Shown: positions 18,195 through 26,791, numbered from the stretch's first letter. The stretch: DNA of 64,000 nt from Bacillus sp. ISL-34 (GCF_018613325.1 NZ_JAGGQJ010000008.1:1-64000), one strand, 5' to 3'. Numbers and translations are program-made. The notes: generated from the sequence alone by a model not told the origin.

Positions 18195-18362
18195 TCATGG
18201 TTTCACATCCGTTTTTTCTTCATAATGTACAAACAACATCAAGTAGATTGCTAATAGAAGATGCAAATAAAGTGGAATATCCTTATCGTTTTGAATGACA
18301 ACAAATACGTAAATTCCATATAGCAAAATTGGAATGGTTAAAAGGATTCTGAGTTTAGTCAT
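18195..18362 (-). CDS. Small membrane protein, 55 aa, unknown
   Basis: ATG at 18362 with GGGGGGATG just upstream; the frame begins MTKLRILLTIPILLYGIYVF and has two hydrophobic stretches (about 5-22 and 32-45) around a charged QNDKD turn. The start overlaps the stop of the preceding 24-codon frame as ATGA, indicating translational coupling. Not recognised. Confidence 0.45.
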   Translation of the reverse strand: MTKLRILLTIPILLYGIYVFVVIQNDKDIPLYLHLLLAIYLMLFVHYEEKTDVKP

Positions 18363-18433
18363 ATGTCATCCCCCCAGCTATCCTCAAATATTAATACACA
18401 ATTATTACCCCTAAGAACATCTGCTGGTTTCAT
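18359..18433 (-). CDS. 24-aa peptide, unknown, coupled to the small membrane protein
   Basis: ATG 18433 is preceded by an excellent AGGAGG site. The peptide reads MKPADVLRGNNC then VLIFEDSWGDDI: a short basic start, one Cys and an acidic end. The strong site and the ATGA overlap with the next frame argue that it is translated. It could be a signalling or leader peptide; nothing more can be supported. Confidence 0.4.
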   Translation of the reverse strand: MKPADVLRGNNCVLIFEDSWGDDI

Positions 18434-18773
18434 AAGTTTCATCCTCCTAATTTACTAAATATTCTGTCACTTCTGTTATTACAATAGTATGAAGTACAGG
18501 TAAAATGATGTCAATCTATATCCCATTTGTACTCATTTTAAGTTAATGGATTCAAAAGTAATCTACCAAAATCACTATCTCAACTATATTTCTACTTAGT
18601 GACAAAATGGTACCTTTCTTTATTCAGAAGGGACCCCAAACAGGTCAAGCAATGCGGTCAGTGAACGCAAGTGAAAATGCCAAGGAGTAACTTGTTGCGA
18701 ACCTGAATCAATGTAATCCCTAAGTTCTCAACCAACCTGTCAGTTCAATAAGGCTTTTGGTAATTTGCTATAG

Positions 18774-18810
18774 GAAAAGAATCGCCCATATGATATACAG
18801 AGACGATTCC
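18774..18810 (-). terminator. Probable terminator for the gene ending at 18864
   Basis: On the minus strand GAATCGTC and GGCGATTC arms are followed by TTTTCC. Confidence 0.5.
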
Positions 18811-18863
18811 TTATGTTAAACACCAATTCTACACAGAATGGATTACCCTATATCGATCCTCTC

Positions 18864-19331
18864 CTAAAAATTCTGATGCTGATGAAGGATATTCGATGTT
18901 AAAAAAGCTCCAACTGGAGGTAATTGCCCGGTATAGGCATTACCACTAACAGGATATTCATTCAGGGCTATATCAGTAGTGGCAATCCACGATCCAGACT
19001 CACCTGCTTGCAGGGAGGGAGGCTTCATAAGAAAACGTCCTTGTAGAATAAAATGTCGAATCCTAATCTGCTGATCATCAATTATGGTTAAGTTGCCAGA
19101 GAATGTGGCATAAGGTGAATCAAATGAGATTTGTTTAGTGCTTTCATTCCAAAATCCATTAATCGGAATAGGTGTACCCCGAAAATTAACCGTACCAATT
19201 ACCCTATTATCCGTAATGGAGTTAATGGTAAGTGTGCCCCAAATGATCGTTCTGCCAGCTATTGAAGAGTGGATACCCCATACTGATGGGAATGGAAAGT
19301 TAACTGAAGCAGTTCCCTGTGAAGTTACCAA
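18864..19331 (-). CDS. Hypothetical protein, 155 aa
   Basis: TTG start at 19331 behind AAGGGAGGG with seven-base spacing. The protein is rich in Ser/Thr/Ile/Gly strands (RTIIWGTLTINSITDNRVIG, FSGNLTIIDDQQIRIRHFI) and looks all-beta, with no signal peptide or membrane segment. Not recognised. It may be a small spore or surface-associated protein, but nothing in the context settles it. Confidence 0.5.
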   Translation of the reverse strand: MVTSQGTASVNFPFPSVWGIHSSIAGRTIIWGTLTINSITDNRVIGTVNFRGTPIPINGFWNESTKQISFDSPYATFSGNLTIIDDQQIRIRHFILQGRFLMKPPSLQAGESGSWIATTDIALNEYPVSGNAYTGQLPPVGAFLTSNILHQHQNF

Positions 19332-19681
19332 TGCTATGCCCTCCCTTAATGATCATGTTCTGCGGAAGCTCCTTTATTTAAAGGAACAGTCCAGTATATG
19401 CAGCACGAGGAGAATAATCCAATAAACAAAGGTGAAGTAGACTTACCCTGCCAGAAACTGCATTCACGATGAGTTGCCAAAACCGGGACTGCCGGGAAAA
19501 AGGATTGAACGGGTCGGAAGAAATGGAATGAAGGGAAATGAGGTAAGTGCGGCGAAAGTAATCTATAGAACTGTGTTGAAGATAGGAAGAGCATCAAGGT
19601 GACCAAGTAAACTGCTAATGTACCGATGTCTTGAAAAAAGAGACTGTATAGATCGTAAAAAATCATGAAGGAGTGTCAAAT

Positions 19682-20740
19682 ATGCATAAAAGAGATTGTT
19701 CCAATAAGTGTCAGTGTTTCATTGTACCTAACTATATTCTTGAGAATTTGGCACAAAATGAAGTGGAAGAAGCTCGGATCAGTTTAGCGAAAAGCCGTCA
19801 AATGCGCAGGCGCAGAATCTTCAAAGAATATGATATTGACGGTGTTGTCGCTTTAACGGATGCAGGATCTGGACGTCAAGGCGAGTCTGCCCGCCATGTT
19901 TATGATTGTAAGGGAGGAACCAAACTCCGGGAGAATGAGGCAAGGAAAGAAGGAGATCGATCTAGTGCAGATCCTGTTGTTAACGCTGCATACGATTATA
20001 GCGGAGTTGTGCGTGACTATTTCAAGGATGTTTTGCACCGTAATTCAATTGATAACCAAGGCCTTGATATCATTCTCAACGTGCATTATGGGAATAAATT
20101 CACGAATGCCTATTGGGACGGAGATGAAATGGTATTTGGTGACGGCGATGGGGTCATCTTTAGCAATTTTGCCAATTCACTCGATGTAATCGGACACGAA
20201 CTGACACATGGGGTTACGCAGTTCACGAGTGGATTGGAGTATGAAGGCCAGTCCGGGGCTTTGAATGAACATCTTTCAGATGTTTTTGGTGTTGCCATAA
20301 AACAATTTCACTTAAAGCAAACGGCAGGTGATGCCGATTGGCTAATCGGTGCTGATATAATGGGGCCAACACTGAAAGGGCAGGCACTCCGTTCGATGAA
20401 AGCACCAGGTACGGCATTTGACAATAAGTTAATGGGTAAAGATATTCAGCCTGATCATATGAAGAACTTCTATAAAGGAGAACGCGATAATCATGGTGTC
20501 CATATCAATAGCGGCATACCAAACAAAGCCTTTTATCTAGTATCGATGGAGATCGGAACGGACAAGGCGGCCTTGATCTGGTTCAATGCGATGCAGAATT
20601 TGTTTGCAACGGCAAATTTCAATCAATTCGTGCAAATTGTCATCAAGGCAGCGCAAAAACTTGTTGATAGCGGAGAAGTGCCTGAAACAGCGATAGGAAC
20701 AATTGAAAATGCTTTTAAAGCGGTTGGACTGCCTGAGTAG
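19682..20740 (+). CDS. M4 metalloprotease, protealysin-like
   Basis: 352 aa from ATG 19682 behind AAGGAG. There is no signal peptide; the first ~50 residues form a short protealysin-type propeptide (CFIVPNYILENL corresponds to the PPYxL motif) with four cysteines near the start. The thermolysin zinc site is intact: His172-Glu173-x2-His176 and Glu196 (GALNEH), with His274 (HGVHINSGIPN) as transition-state residue. It is shorter than secreted thermolysins, as expected for this subgroup. The next gene encodes an emfourin-like inhibitor, the arrangement known from Serratia protealysin. Confidence 0.93.
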   Translation: MHKRDCSNKCQCFIVPNYILENLAQNEVEEARISLAKSRQMRRRRIFKEYDIDGVVALTDAGSGRQGESARHVYDCKGGTKLRENEARKEGDRSSADPVVNAAYDYSGVVRDYFKDVLHRNSIDNQGLDIILNVHYGNKFTNAYWDGDEMVFGDGDGVIFSNFANSLDVIGHELTHGVTQFTSGLEYEGQSGALNEHLSDVFGVAIKQFHLKQTAGDADWLIGADIMGPTLKGQALRSMKAPGTAFDNKLMGKDIQPDHMKNFYKGERDNHGVHINSGIPNKAFYLVSMEIGTDKAALIWFNAMQNLFATANFNQFVQIVIKAAQKLVDSGEVPETAIGTIENAFKAVGLPE

Positions 20741-20772
20741 TCATATTCCATGAATAGGAGGCTTCATCTACC

Positions 20773-21090
20773 ATGCATATCAAATTTAGCTGCATAGGGG
20801 GATTTGCCAACCTCGACTTGAATCTCCAGATAGATACAGATGAATTGCCGAAAGAGAAAAATGAGGAATTGCAGAACTTAATGAAGACAGCTGACCTGCC
20901 TAATGCTAGCCAAAGTAAAATGGCTGGAGCTAAAGCGCAAGGGTTCGACGCGTTTTCATACCAGCTGGATATAGCCGATGAAAAGAAGAAACAGTCTTTC
21001 TCGTTTACTGACATTACAGCACCAGAGGAAGTTCGGCCCTTATTGGATTATTTACGTAATTTAGCAATTGAAATGAAAATGGCAGAATAA
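20773..21090 (+). CDS. Emfourin-type protealysin inhibitor
   Basis: 105 aa, starting MHIKFSCIGGFANLDL and ending in a helix (PEEVRPLLDYLRNLAIEM), 32 bases after the M4 protease stop with AATAGGAGG before the ATG. Size, GGFAN start and position match emfourin proteins, which bind and block cognate protealysin. Co-expression would protect the cytoplasm from a protease that lacks a classical export signal. Confidence 0.75.
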   Translation: MHIKFSCIGGFANLDLNLQIDTDELPKEKNEELQNLMKTADLPNASQSKMAGAKAQGFDAFSYQLDIADEKKKQSFSFTDITAPEEVRPLLDYLRNLAIEMKMAE

Positions 21091-21095
21091 CCAAG

Positions 21096-21126
21096 AAAAA
21101 AGTCTATCATCTCGATAGACTTTTTT
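21096..21126. terminator. Terminator of the protease-inhibitor operon
   Basis: AAAAAAGTCTATC and its complement around a short loop, 6 bases beyond the stop, with T runs on both strands. Confidence 0.85.
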
Positions 21127-21378
21127 GATGTGGTTAAAACTTCACAAAAATGTCATTTCATTTCACTTTTATATGAATTATGGCTATTTGTTCTCTAAAT
21201 GGACACAAATTAGCAAGAAAATAGCAATCTGAGTAGCAGATTTTAAAAGGAAATTCGAGATTTTGTATAGAGTGAGCCAATCAAACGAGCGATGCAGTCA
21301 CAAAGGGAAACGAATTTTGATATAGGTAAAATCAGATGGATTTTACAAAAAAACCATAAAATAGGATAATGGTCGCAT

Positions 21379-21509
21379 GGAGGTGAATGACATATCAAGA
21401 AATGAAAGTGAAGATAGACGGAAAAAAAACCCCTAGGTGAGGACGTCCTGGAAGACATCACCTAAGGGCTTGCGAGCAGGAGTATACCTGCCTCTATATC
21501 CAGTATACT
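21379..21509 (+). promoter_or_regulatory. Structured leader upstream of comK with a broken micro-ORF
   Basis: Two hairpins precede comK: arms TAGGTGA/TCACCTA extended by CCC/GGG (about 21428-21468), and GGAGTATAC/GTATACTCC (21479-21509). Ahead of them, GGAGGTGA leads into a frame MTYQEMKVKIDGKK; a run of eight A then shifts it so that it stops early, while one base fewer would give 25 codons ending LGEDVLEDIT. The structure may be regulatory; role unknown. Confidence 0.35.
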
Positions 21510-21549
21510 CCAAAAAAAATGAATAGGGAAATGGGGAGTGAATGGAAGG

Positions 21550-22104
21550 ATGATACGCAAAAACTATTTATTGAATAGGGAAACGGTGGGAATGATGGAG
21601 CGTTACGATTCCAATGGTGTCGAGATGACCACGGTAGTGGAGGGAGAGAACACATTCCATGTTGCCCAACCGCGCAAGGAAATCCTGAATAACACGTTAA
21701 ACTACTATGGATTGGATCTAGATGGCGGACTTGCAGCAGCAAAATCCGTGCTTGGCGGAAAATACAGGCTGCCCGTCTGTATAAACGCCCAGCTGGGAAT
21801 GGTCTGGTTCTCCTCCCGCTCATTCCGGAAAAGAGGCGGAGTCTGGTTTTCCTACATCCACATTCGTGACTTAGAGGAAATGAACGAAAAAGAAACGCTG
21901 GTCCACACAAACTATGGACATTGCCTTCCTGTATCATTAAGCAAAAATCAGCTTGCCTTCAAAAGGGACCAAGCATCCTATCTGCATACAACCTTCCATG
22001 AACGCTCTTCAGGCAATAAGACCTTTTATTACGAACCGGGAAGCGGAATCACCTTTTGCAAAGAACCTGGTGAGGTCCATTACAGGGTGAAAGGGAAGGA
22101 ATGA
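21550..22104 (+). CDS. comK: Competence transcription factor ComK homologue
   Basis: 184 aa; start ATG 21550 chosen because GGGGAGTG lies about ten bases upstream. ComK landmarks are visible: the minor-groove binding region GVWFSYIHIRDLEEMNEKETLVHTNYG, PVSLSKNQLAFKRDQASYLHTTF and a charged C-terminus. B. subtilis ComK is 192 aa and activates DNA-uptake genes. Divergence from ComK is considerable, and Bacillaceae often carry two comK paralogues, so activity is not assured. Followed by its own terminator. Confidence 0.85.
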   Translation: MIRKNYLLNRETVGMMERYDSNGVEMTTVVEGENTFHVAQPRKEILNNTLNYYGLDLDGGLAAAKSVLGGKYRLPVCINAQLGMVWFSSRSFRKRGGVWFSYIHIRDLEEMNEKETLVHTNYGHCLPVSLSKNQLAFKRDQASYLHTTFHERSSGNKTFYYEPGSGITFCKEPGEVHYRVKGKE

Positions 22105-22117
22105 TAAAGTGAGAGGA

Positions 22118-22145
22118 AGACCGCCGAATTGGCGGTCTGTTTTCC
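22118..22145 (+). terminator. Terminator of comK
   Basis: AGACCGCC/GGCGGTCT arms, five-base loop, then GTTTT. The rest of the gap to 22410 holds a possible minus-strand coding remnant (22139-22278) that I could not identify. Confidence 0.8.
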
Positions 22146-22410
22146 CATAGTTCATTTCATAGTAATCATCTTCTGATAAAAAACGTGTTCTGAACCAATC
22201 TATCCTTTGTTTCACTCCAACTTCATCATGTAATTTCCAGATAGGTTCTACTGAAAAGATGTCCGAAAAAGATAGCACCTGTTAATCTGTCCCGTTCGTT
22301 TTATAAGAAAAGGAGCTACGATTAGCTCCAATAATAAGTATGCATCCGTTCGTTAAGAACCTTTCAAGACTTCCTAGATATGAACAGTCTTTTTCAACAT
22401 TAGTATATGT

Positions 22411-22995
22411 TTATGAGAAATGGGAATTAATTGTATCTTCAACTTTCTTTAACATGTCTTTATATGCTTCTTCATCAAGGTATCCAATACTTCCGAATAG
22501 TAAATGATCCACAGGTTCAATTCCAGTAAAATCAAATATTCCAATGTCAGAGGTAACTTTCAAACCAGCTGTCATACCCACCGCATCGTAAACCTCGTTA
22601 GGAGTTCCGTGTGTATTGATGATTAGACCCTTTTTACCTTTTAATAACTTGATTACCCCTTCTTCTCCAGCAGAATATGCAAACCCAAATGCAAATACTC
22701 GGTCTACATACCCTTTAAGAATTGCTGGAAGACCCGTCCACCAAATAGGGTAAATAAATGTTATAGCTTCTGCTTCAGAAATAAATTCTTGTTCCGTTTT
22801 AATATCATCAGGAGTTTTTCCCGCTTTCATGGCTGCTGTATCTTCCGGTTTCAGAACAGGTTGAAAATCAAGTGCATATAAATCACGGACAACAACTTCG
22901 TGACCGTTTTTCTTTAATGCTTTGACTGTTGTTTCCAAAATAGAGTGATTTAAGCTTTCAGAGTATGGATGTGCATAAACAACTAGGTGCTTCAT
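22411..22995 (-). CDS. NAD(P)H:quinone oxidoreductase, flavodoxin-2 fold
   Basis: 194 aa, cytoplasmic, FMN/FAD-dependent two-electron reductase of the KefF/YwrO/MdaB type. MKHLVVYAHPYSESLNHSIL is the phosphate-binding start, FIYPIWWTGLPAILKGYVDRVF the flavin-binding middle. Transcribed away from an HxlR-family regulator; such pairs typically detoxify quinones or electrophiles under redox control. AGGAGA precedes the ATG. Confidence 0.9.
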   Translation of the reverse strand: MKHLVVYAHPYSESLNHSILETTVKALKKNGHEVVVRDLYALDFQPVLKPEDTAAMKAGKTPDDIKTEQEFISEAEAITFIYPIWWTGLPAILKGYVDRVFAFGFAYSAGEEGVIKLLKGKKGLIINTHGTPNEVYDAVGMTAGLKVTSDIGIFDFTGIEPVDHLLFGSIGYLDEEAYKDMLKKVEDTINSHFS

Positions 22996-23097
22996 TTCGA
23001 ATCTCCTCCAAGTAATTTTGATTATTAAGCGTAACCTAATATTATAGTGTTAGACATTTTTTTGAAAGTAGTCATTTTTTTATAACATAGTCACAAA

Positions 23098-23109
23098 AAT
23101 GGTACCATT
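23098..23109. promoter_or_regulatory. Palindromic operator in the divergent promoter
   Basis: AATGGTACCATT is a perfect 12-bp palindrome 17 bases before the hxlR-type gene. Its location in a 131-bp divergent region suggests an autoregulatory site. Confidence 0.4.
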
Positions 23110-23126
23110 GAGAAAGAGAGGTATGT

Positions 23127-23480
23127 ATGATGGCACGAAGCAGGTTCGGTGAACCTCCAGAGGAACAAGTAGGGGTTTGTCCAGTTACACAAACTCAAGA
23201 CATAATTGCAGGGAAATGGAAAATCATCATTTTATGGCATTTAAGAACAAATACAAGAAGATTTAATGAACTTCAAAGGCTGTTACCAGGTATTTCAAAA
23301 GGAATACTGACACGTCAGTTGAGAGAATTGGAAGAAGACCAAATGGTTCACAGAGAAGTATATAAAGAAGTCCCCCCAAAGGTAGAATACTCGCTAACAC
23401 CTTTAGGGAAAAGCTTTATTCCTATACTGGATAGTATGGGAGAGTGGGGAAAAAAATATGATAAATTAATAAAAAGCTAA
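23127..23480 (+). CDS. HxlR-family redox-sensing transcriptional regulator
   Basis: 117 aa winged-helix protein. [24 protein letters not shown] is the HxlR hallmark; Cys18 occupies the place of the redox-active cysteine of YodB/CatR. The recognition helix is [16 protein letters not shown] and the wing [15 protein letters not shown]. Likely represses the divergent quinone reductase gene and itself until the cysteine is modified. GAGAGG precedes the start; ATG at 23123 is in another frame. Confidence 0.87.
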   Translation: MMARSRFGEPPEEQVGVCPVTQTQDIIAGKWKIIILWHLRTNTRRFNELQRLLPGISKGILTRQLRELEEDQMVHREVYKEVPPKVEYSLTPLGKSFIPILDSMGEWGKKYDKLIKS

Positions 23481-23506
23481 AGCCTATACAGGTCTTTAGC
23501 TTTTTT
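23470..23506 (+). terminator. Terminator of the hxlR-type gene
   Basis: AGCTAAAG and CTTTAGCT arms overlapping the stop codon, followed by six T. Confidence 0.75.
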
Positions 23507-23558
23507 CTCGTGGTTTATCTTCCACTAACTCATTTAATTCAATAAGAGTTCATCTTTT

Positions 23559-23870
23559 TTATCTTTCAAACCGTCCAAAATGTGTATTTTCCCGATTTAT
23601 TAGTGCATCACCAAGATTGATTCTGCTCATAAGTCTCTCGTGGTCTGAAGGAAAACGTTCCCTAACGTTTGCAACTCCCTCTATTGTTGGGATACTACCA
23701 TTAGGCCTAGGGCGTTCTTCTCTTTGAAATCCAGGGTTCAAACCATCATCAATCATTACAGGTCTTTCAATTGTATCGTTGTCATCATTAGTGGGATTAC
23801 TAGTTGGGTCTCTATGTGTATCAAGGTTCCCGGCATTATTAAATGGTTCATTGTTATTATCTTGTGGCAT
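23559..23870 (-). CDS. Hypothetical hydrophilic protein, 103 aa
   Basis: Good ribosome site (AAGGGAG) before ATG 23870. The first half is Asn/Asp/Pro-rich and probably disordered (MPQDNNNEPFNNAG, TSNPTNDDND). The second half contains NVRERFPSDHERLMSRI. No signal peptide. Not recognised; composition resembles small sporulation or stress proteins of Bacillaceae. Confidence 0.6.
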   Translation of the reverse strand: MPQDNNNEPFNNAGNLDTHRDPTSNPTNDDNDTIERPVMIDDGLNPGFQREERPRPNGSIPTIEGVANVRERFPSDHERLMSRINLGDALINRENTHFGRFER

Positions 23871-23884
23871 CTATTTCACTCCCT

Positions 23885-24079
23885 TGCTTATATTATCTGC
23901 TGATGGCATTAATCTATTCGCGGTCGTACTAATCCAGTAACGAATCCTGCCTGGACAGCTCTATTGATTCGCCAACCGTTTTCAATACAACTCCTCCTCG
24001 TAATATCCGTCTGTATCAGCATTTTGAGCTACATGGTTTGTTAATGAAATGATTTTAAAGAAACTTAAAAATATTATTA
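23885..24079. other. Gap with possible coding remnants
   Basis: On the minus strand a GAGGAGGAG site and short frames (for example one ending GWRINRAVQAGFVTGLV then RPRID) look like the decayed end of a gene. Nothing can be named. Confidence 0.25.
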
Positions 24080-24108
24080 TTGACTTACATTTTAATTTGT
24101 CTTACAAT
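24080..24108 (+). promoter_or_regulatory. Strong sigma-A promoter
   Basis: TTGACT (24080-24085), exactly 17 bp, TACAAT (24103-24108). It would drive the transporter gene through a leader of about 225 bases in which I see no known riboswitch. Confidence 0.65.
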
Positions 24109-24341
24109 TTCAATGTAAATAGTCAAAACATTCAATCAAATGGAGGGGAGCTTTTTTAACGAGCTGATTCACTTCAACATGAAGCACGACAACATACTGC
24201 AGCGTAAACTTTATGTCAATTCCGGAAATGGCATAAAGTTCTGTCATAATTTCAATATCTGTATGTCCAGAGTTATCAAGGATTAATGCTTTAGAAAAAA
24301 ATGAAAGCGAATACATTACTCTTTGGGATGGAGTGAATAAC

Positions 24342-25655
24342 TTGAAAAATCAATCAAATCTTGCTGAATCCACTGTGATTGTTCCTGAGGTCGTAAGTAA
24401 GAAACCAAATTTCATCACGAAGTTTAAAACATCCTATGGTCCGGGAATTCTTGCCGTGTTAACGTGGCTTGGAGCCGGGGATCTGGTGACTTCTTCCGTT
24501 GCCGGGGCAGATTATGGATATAGTTTAATGTGGATTTTAGCTTTGTCATTAATTCTTCGTTTTCTTATCGTCAATGTTATCGCCCGGTTCCAGCTTTGTA
24601 ATACAGAGGGGTTGACCATTCTTGAAGGATATGGACGTATTCATCCATTTTTCGGTTACTTCATGTTTGGTTATGCATTAATAATGGGTCATCTTTTTAA
24701 TGCATATATGATTAAGGGGGCGGGAGAGGTATTATCGACCCTATTCCATGTTAATCAGCCATTCTTGGCTTCAATGGTAGTTGTAGCATTAGTTTTCATG
24801 CTTATTGGCAGAAATATTTATAATAGAATTGAAAGTGTAATGAAAGTGCTTTTGGCATTATTGACCGTTGCTTTCTTGTACCTGGCCATTTCAGCAACAC
24901 CGGATGTGGGGCAAATCATTAAAGGAACGGTCGGTTTTAGCATTCCAAGTGATACTGGTGTTCATGGCGCATTATTGGTGGCGGTTTCAATTATCGGTGC
25001 AGTGGCAGGTTCGATTTCGAACTTTGTTCATCCATATTTCATGAGGGAAAAAGGCTGGACGAAACCGAGTCATCTAAAGGTTCAAAGAAATGATTTACTG
25101 TTTGCCATCGGAGTTTGCATCGTGATCAATTTGGCCATTTGGGTTGTAGGGGCAGAAATTTTAAAACCGAATGGAATTCATGTAGAAACGATTGATGACT
25201 TGGCAATGGCATTACAAATGTCATTAGGACAATTTGGCTGGTACATTTTCTATCTTGGTGTATTTGGCGTATTGTTCGCGAGTGTAGTAGGCAAGTCAAC
25301 TGGTTTCCCAAGATTGATTGTAGATGCCTTTTACGTAATAAATAAGGATCGTCGCGAAAAGTACAATGGTAAATATGAAAAAGATCCAATGTATAAATGG
25401 GTTATGATATTTGTATTGGTTACGCCAATCATTTGGTCCATTCCCGGCATGCCTGGTTTCATTGCATTGACAATTGGCGTAAATGCTATAAACATAATCG
25501 GTTTTCCGGTTATCGCAATTGGCATGCTGGTGCTATCAAATAAAAAAAGCTTGATGGGAAAATATAAAAACAATTGGTTCGAAAATATTATTCTGACTTT
25601 AGCTTCCGTTTTAGCTGTTTGGTCCGCCGTTCAATTAGCTACTACCTTTTTTTAA
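24342..25655 (+). CDS. Nramp-fold transporter lacking the canonical metal motifs
   Basis: 437 aa, about 11 transmembrane helices. A TTG start at 24342 has GGAGTGA five bases upstream; GTG at 24333 lies within that site. Helix 1 begins GPGILAVLTW as in Nramp, but the metal-binding DPGN is replaced by GAGD; in helix 6 the usual M-P-H is replaced by GSISNFVHPYF. It therefore belongs to the Nramp superfamily yet probably does not bind Mn/Fe in the standard way. Followed 95 bases later by a 2-hydroxyacid dehydrogenase, which hints at an organic substrate or Mg. Substrate is open. Confidence 0.8.
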   Translation: MKNQSNLAESTVIVPEVVSKKPNFITKFKTSYGPGILAVLTWLGAGDLVTSSVAGADYGYSLMWILALSLILRFLIVNVIARFQLCNTEGLTILEGYGRIHPFFGYFMFGYALIMGHLFNAYMIKGAGEVLSTLFHVNQPFLASMVVVALVFMLIGRNIYNRIESVMKVLLALLTVAFLYLAISATPDVGQIIKGTVGFSIPSDTGVHGALLVAVSIIGAVAGSISNFVHPYFMREKGWTKPSHLKVQRNDLLFAIGVCIVINLAIWVVGAEILKPNGIHVETIDDLAMALQMSLGQFGWYIFYLGVFGVLFASVVGKSTGFPRLIVDAFYVINKDRREKYNGKYEKDPMYKWVMIFVLVTPIIWSIPGMPGFIALTIGVNAINIIGFPVIAIGMLVLSNKKSLMGKYKNNWFENIILTLASVLAVWSAVQLATTFF

Positions 25656-25749
25656 AATAATGGTAGATTATAGATAGAGGCCCAAAACATAAAGGTTATG
25701 TCGACTGTTGATCCCGATGGGGTCCTACTTTATTGGAAGCGAGGTATCA

Positions 25750-26730
25750 ATGATGAAACCGAAAGTAATCATCTATAAGAAAGTGGATCAAAAAGTGTTG
25801 GATTATATTCAAGAGACTTGTGATGTCGTTTATTTTGAGGGTCTTGATTCAAAAAAATATCCTGAATTCCTTCAAGAGCTGAAGAACGCACAAGGTATAT
25901 TAGGTTCAGGATTAAAAGTGGATAAAGCTTTACTGGATCAGGCACCGCAATTAAAAATCGTCTGTAATTCATCGGTTGGATACGACAATTTGGATGTAAC
26001 CGAGCTGTCCAATCGCGGAATCATGGCTACGAACACTCCCGAGGTATTGAATGAGACGGTCGCAGATACGATTATGGGCTTGATGCTGTCCACAGCGAGA
26101 AGAATGCCAGAGATGGATCAAATGGTAAAGTCAGGGCAATGGACATCGAATATCGGGGAAGAATCGTTTGGGTTGGACGTGCATCATAAAGTATTAGGGA
26201 TTATCGGTATGGGCGGAATAGGCTCTGCCGTTTCAAAAAGGGCCCGTTTTGGATTCGACATGAACATCTTATATCACAACAGATCTAGAAATGAAGAAGC
26301 GGAACAAAAGTATGGAGCTACATACTGTTCTCTGGAAGATCTGTTAAAGCAATCTGATTTTGTCTGCTTGATGACACCGCTAACTCCCCAAACTGAAAAG
26401 ATGATGGGGGAAAAAGAATTCAAGCTCATGAAAGAGTCCGCCATCTTCATCAATTGTTCAAGAGGGAAAACCGTGGATGAAGAAGCCTTGATCGCTGCGC
26501 TTAAAACCGGTGAAATTCACGCGGCAGGACTGGATGTCTTTGTACAGGAGCCCGTCAAGGACGACAATCCATTGCTATCCATGAAGAATGTCGTCACTTT
26601 GCCTCATATCGGTTCCGCAACATATGAAACCCGCCTGAAAATGGCGATGCTGGCAGCAACCAACCTTGTAGCAGGATTACAGGGCGAAACTCCGCCTACC
26701 TTGATCAAAACTGGTGTAAAGGTAAAGTGA
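25750..26730 (+). CDS. D-2-hydroxyacid dehydrogenase (glyoxylate/hydroxypyruvate reductase type)
   Basis: 326 aa from ATG 25750 (GCGAGG upstream). Rossmann motif GMGGIGSAV; catalytic Arg in NCSRGKTVDE, Glu in FVQEP and His in LPHIGSAT. Closest by eye to GhrB/YvcT-type enzymes that reduce glyoxylate, hydroxypyruvate or 2-ketogluconate. Probably co-transcribed with the Nramp-fold gene. Substrate not decidable from sequence. Confidence 0.88.
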   Translation: MMKPKVIIYKKVDQKVLDYIQETCDVVYFEGLDSKKYPEFLQELKNAQGILGSGLKVDKALLDQAPQLKIVCNSSVGYDNLDVTELSNRGIMATNTPEVLNETVADTIMGLMLSTARRMPEMDQMVKSGQWTSNIGEESFGLDVHHKVLGIIGMGGIGSAVSKRARFGFDMNILYHNRSRNEEAEQKYGATYCSLEDLLKQSDFVCLMTPLTPQTEKMMGEKEFKLMKESAIFINCSRGKTVDEEALIAALKTGEIHAAGLDVFVQEPVKDDNPLLSMKNVVTLPHIGSATYETRLKMAMLAATNLVAGLQGETPPTLIKTGVKVK

Positions 26731-26759
26731 TTTTTTAGATGGCATTTATAAATTACGCT

Positions 26760-26791
26760 GGATAGCCTTATTTGGGGCTATCCATTTTTTT
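26760..26791 (+). terminator. Terminator after hydroxyacid dehydrogenase gene
   Basis: GGATAGCC/GGCTATCC arms and a run of T. Confidence 0.85.

Larger units (their letters stand above)
18068..18732. mobile_element. 665-bp segment bounded by a 21-bp perfect inverted repeat (MITE-like)
   Basis: GTTGAGAACTTAGGGATTAC plus one more A (18068-18088) recurs as its exact reverse complement at 18712-18732. The ends point inward, like terminal repeats of an insertion element. No transposase frame lies between them; instead two tiny minus-strand frames do. No clear target duplication was found next to the ends. Alternatives are the remains of an IS or a coincidental cargo between two copies of a short repeat. 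Confidence 0.5.

Noticed and set aside
19346-19666. 106-codon minus-strand frame
   Set aside because: No ribosome site, Phe/Leu/His-rich composition without a pattern; most likely chance.
22009-22278. 89-codon minus-strand frame overlapping comK's end
   Set aside because: Its front part (VGVKQRIDWFRTRFLSEDDY) looks protein-like, but it runs through the comK terminator into comK; at best a remnant, not identified.
24110-24316. 68-codon minus-strand frame antisense to the transporter leader
   Set aside because: Some protein-like character, but a weak ribosome site and a position opposite a strong promoter's leader; not supported as a gene.
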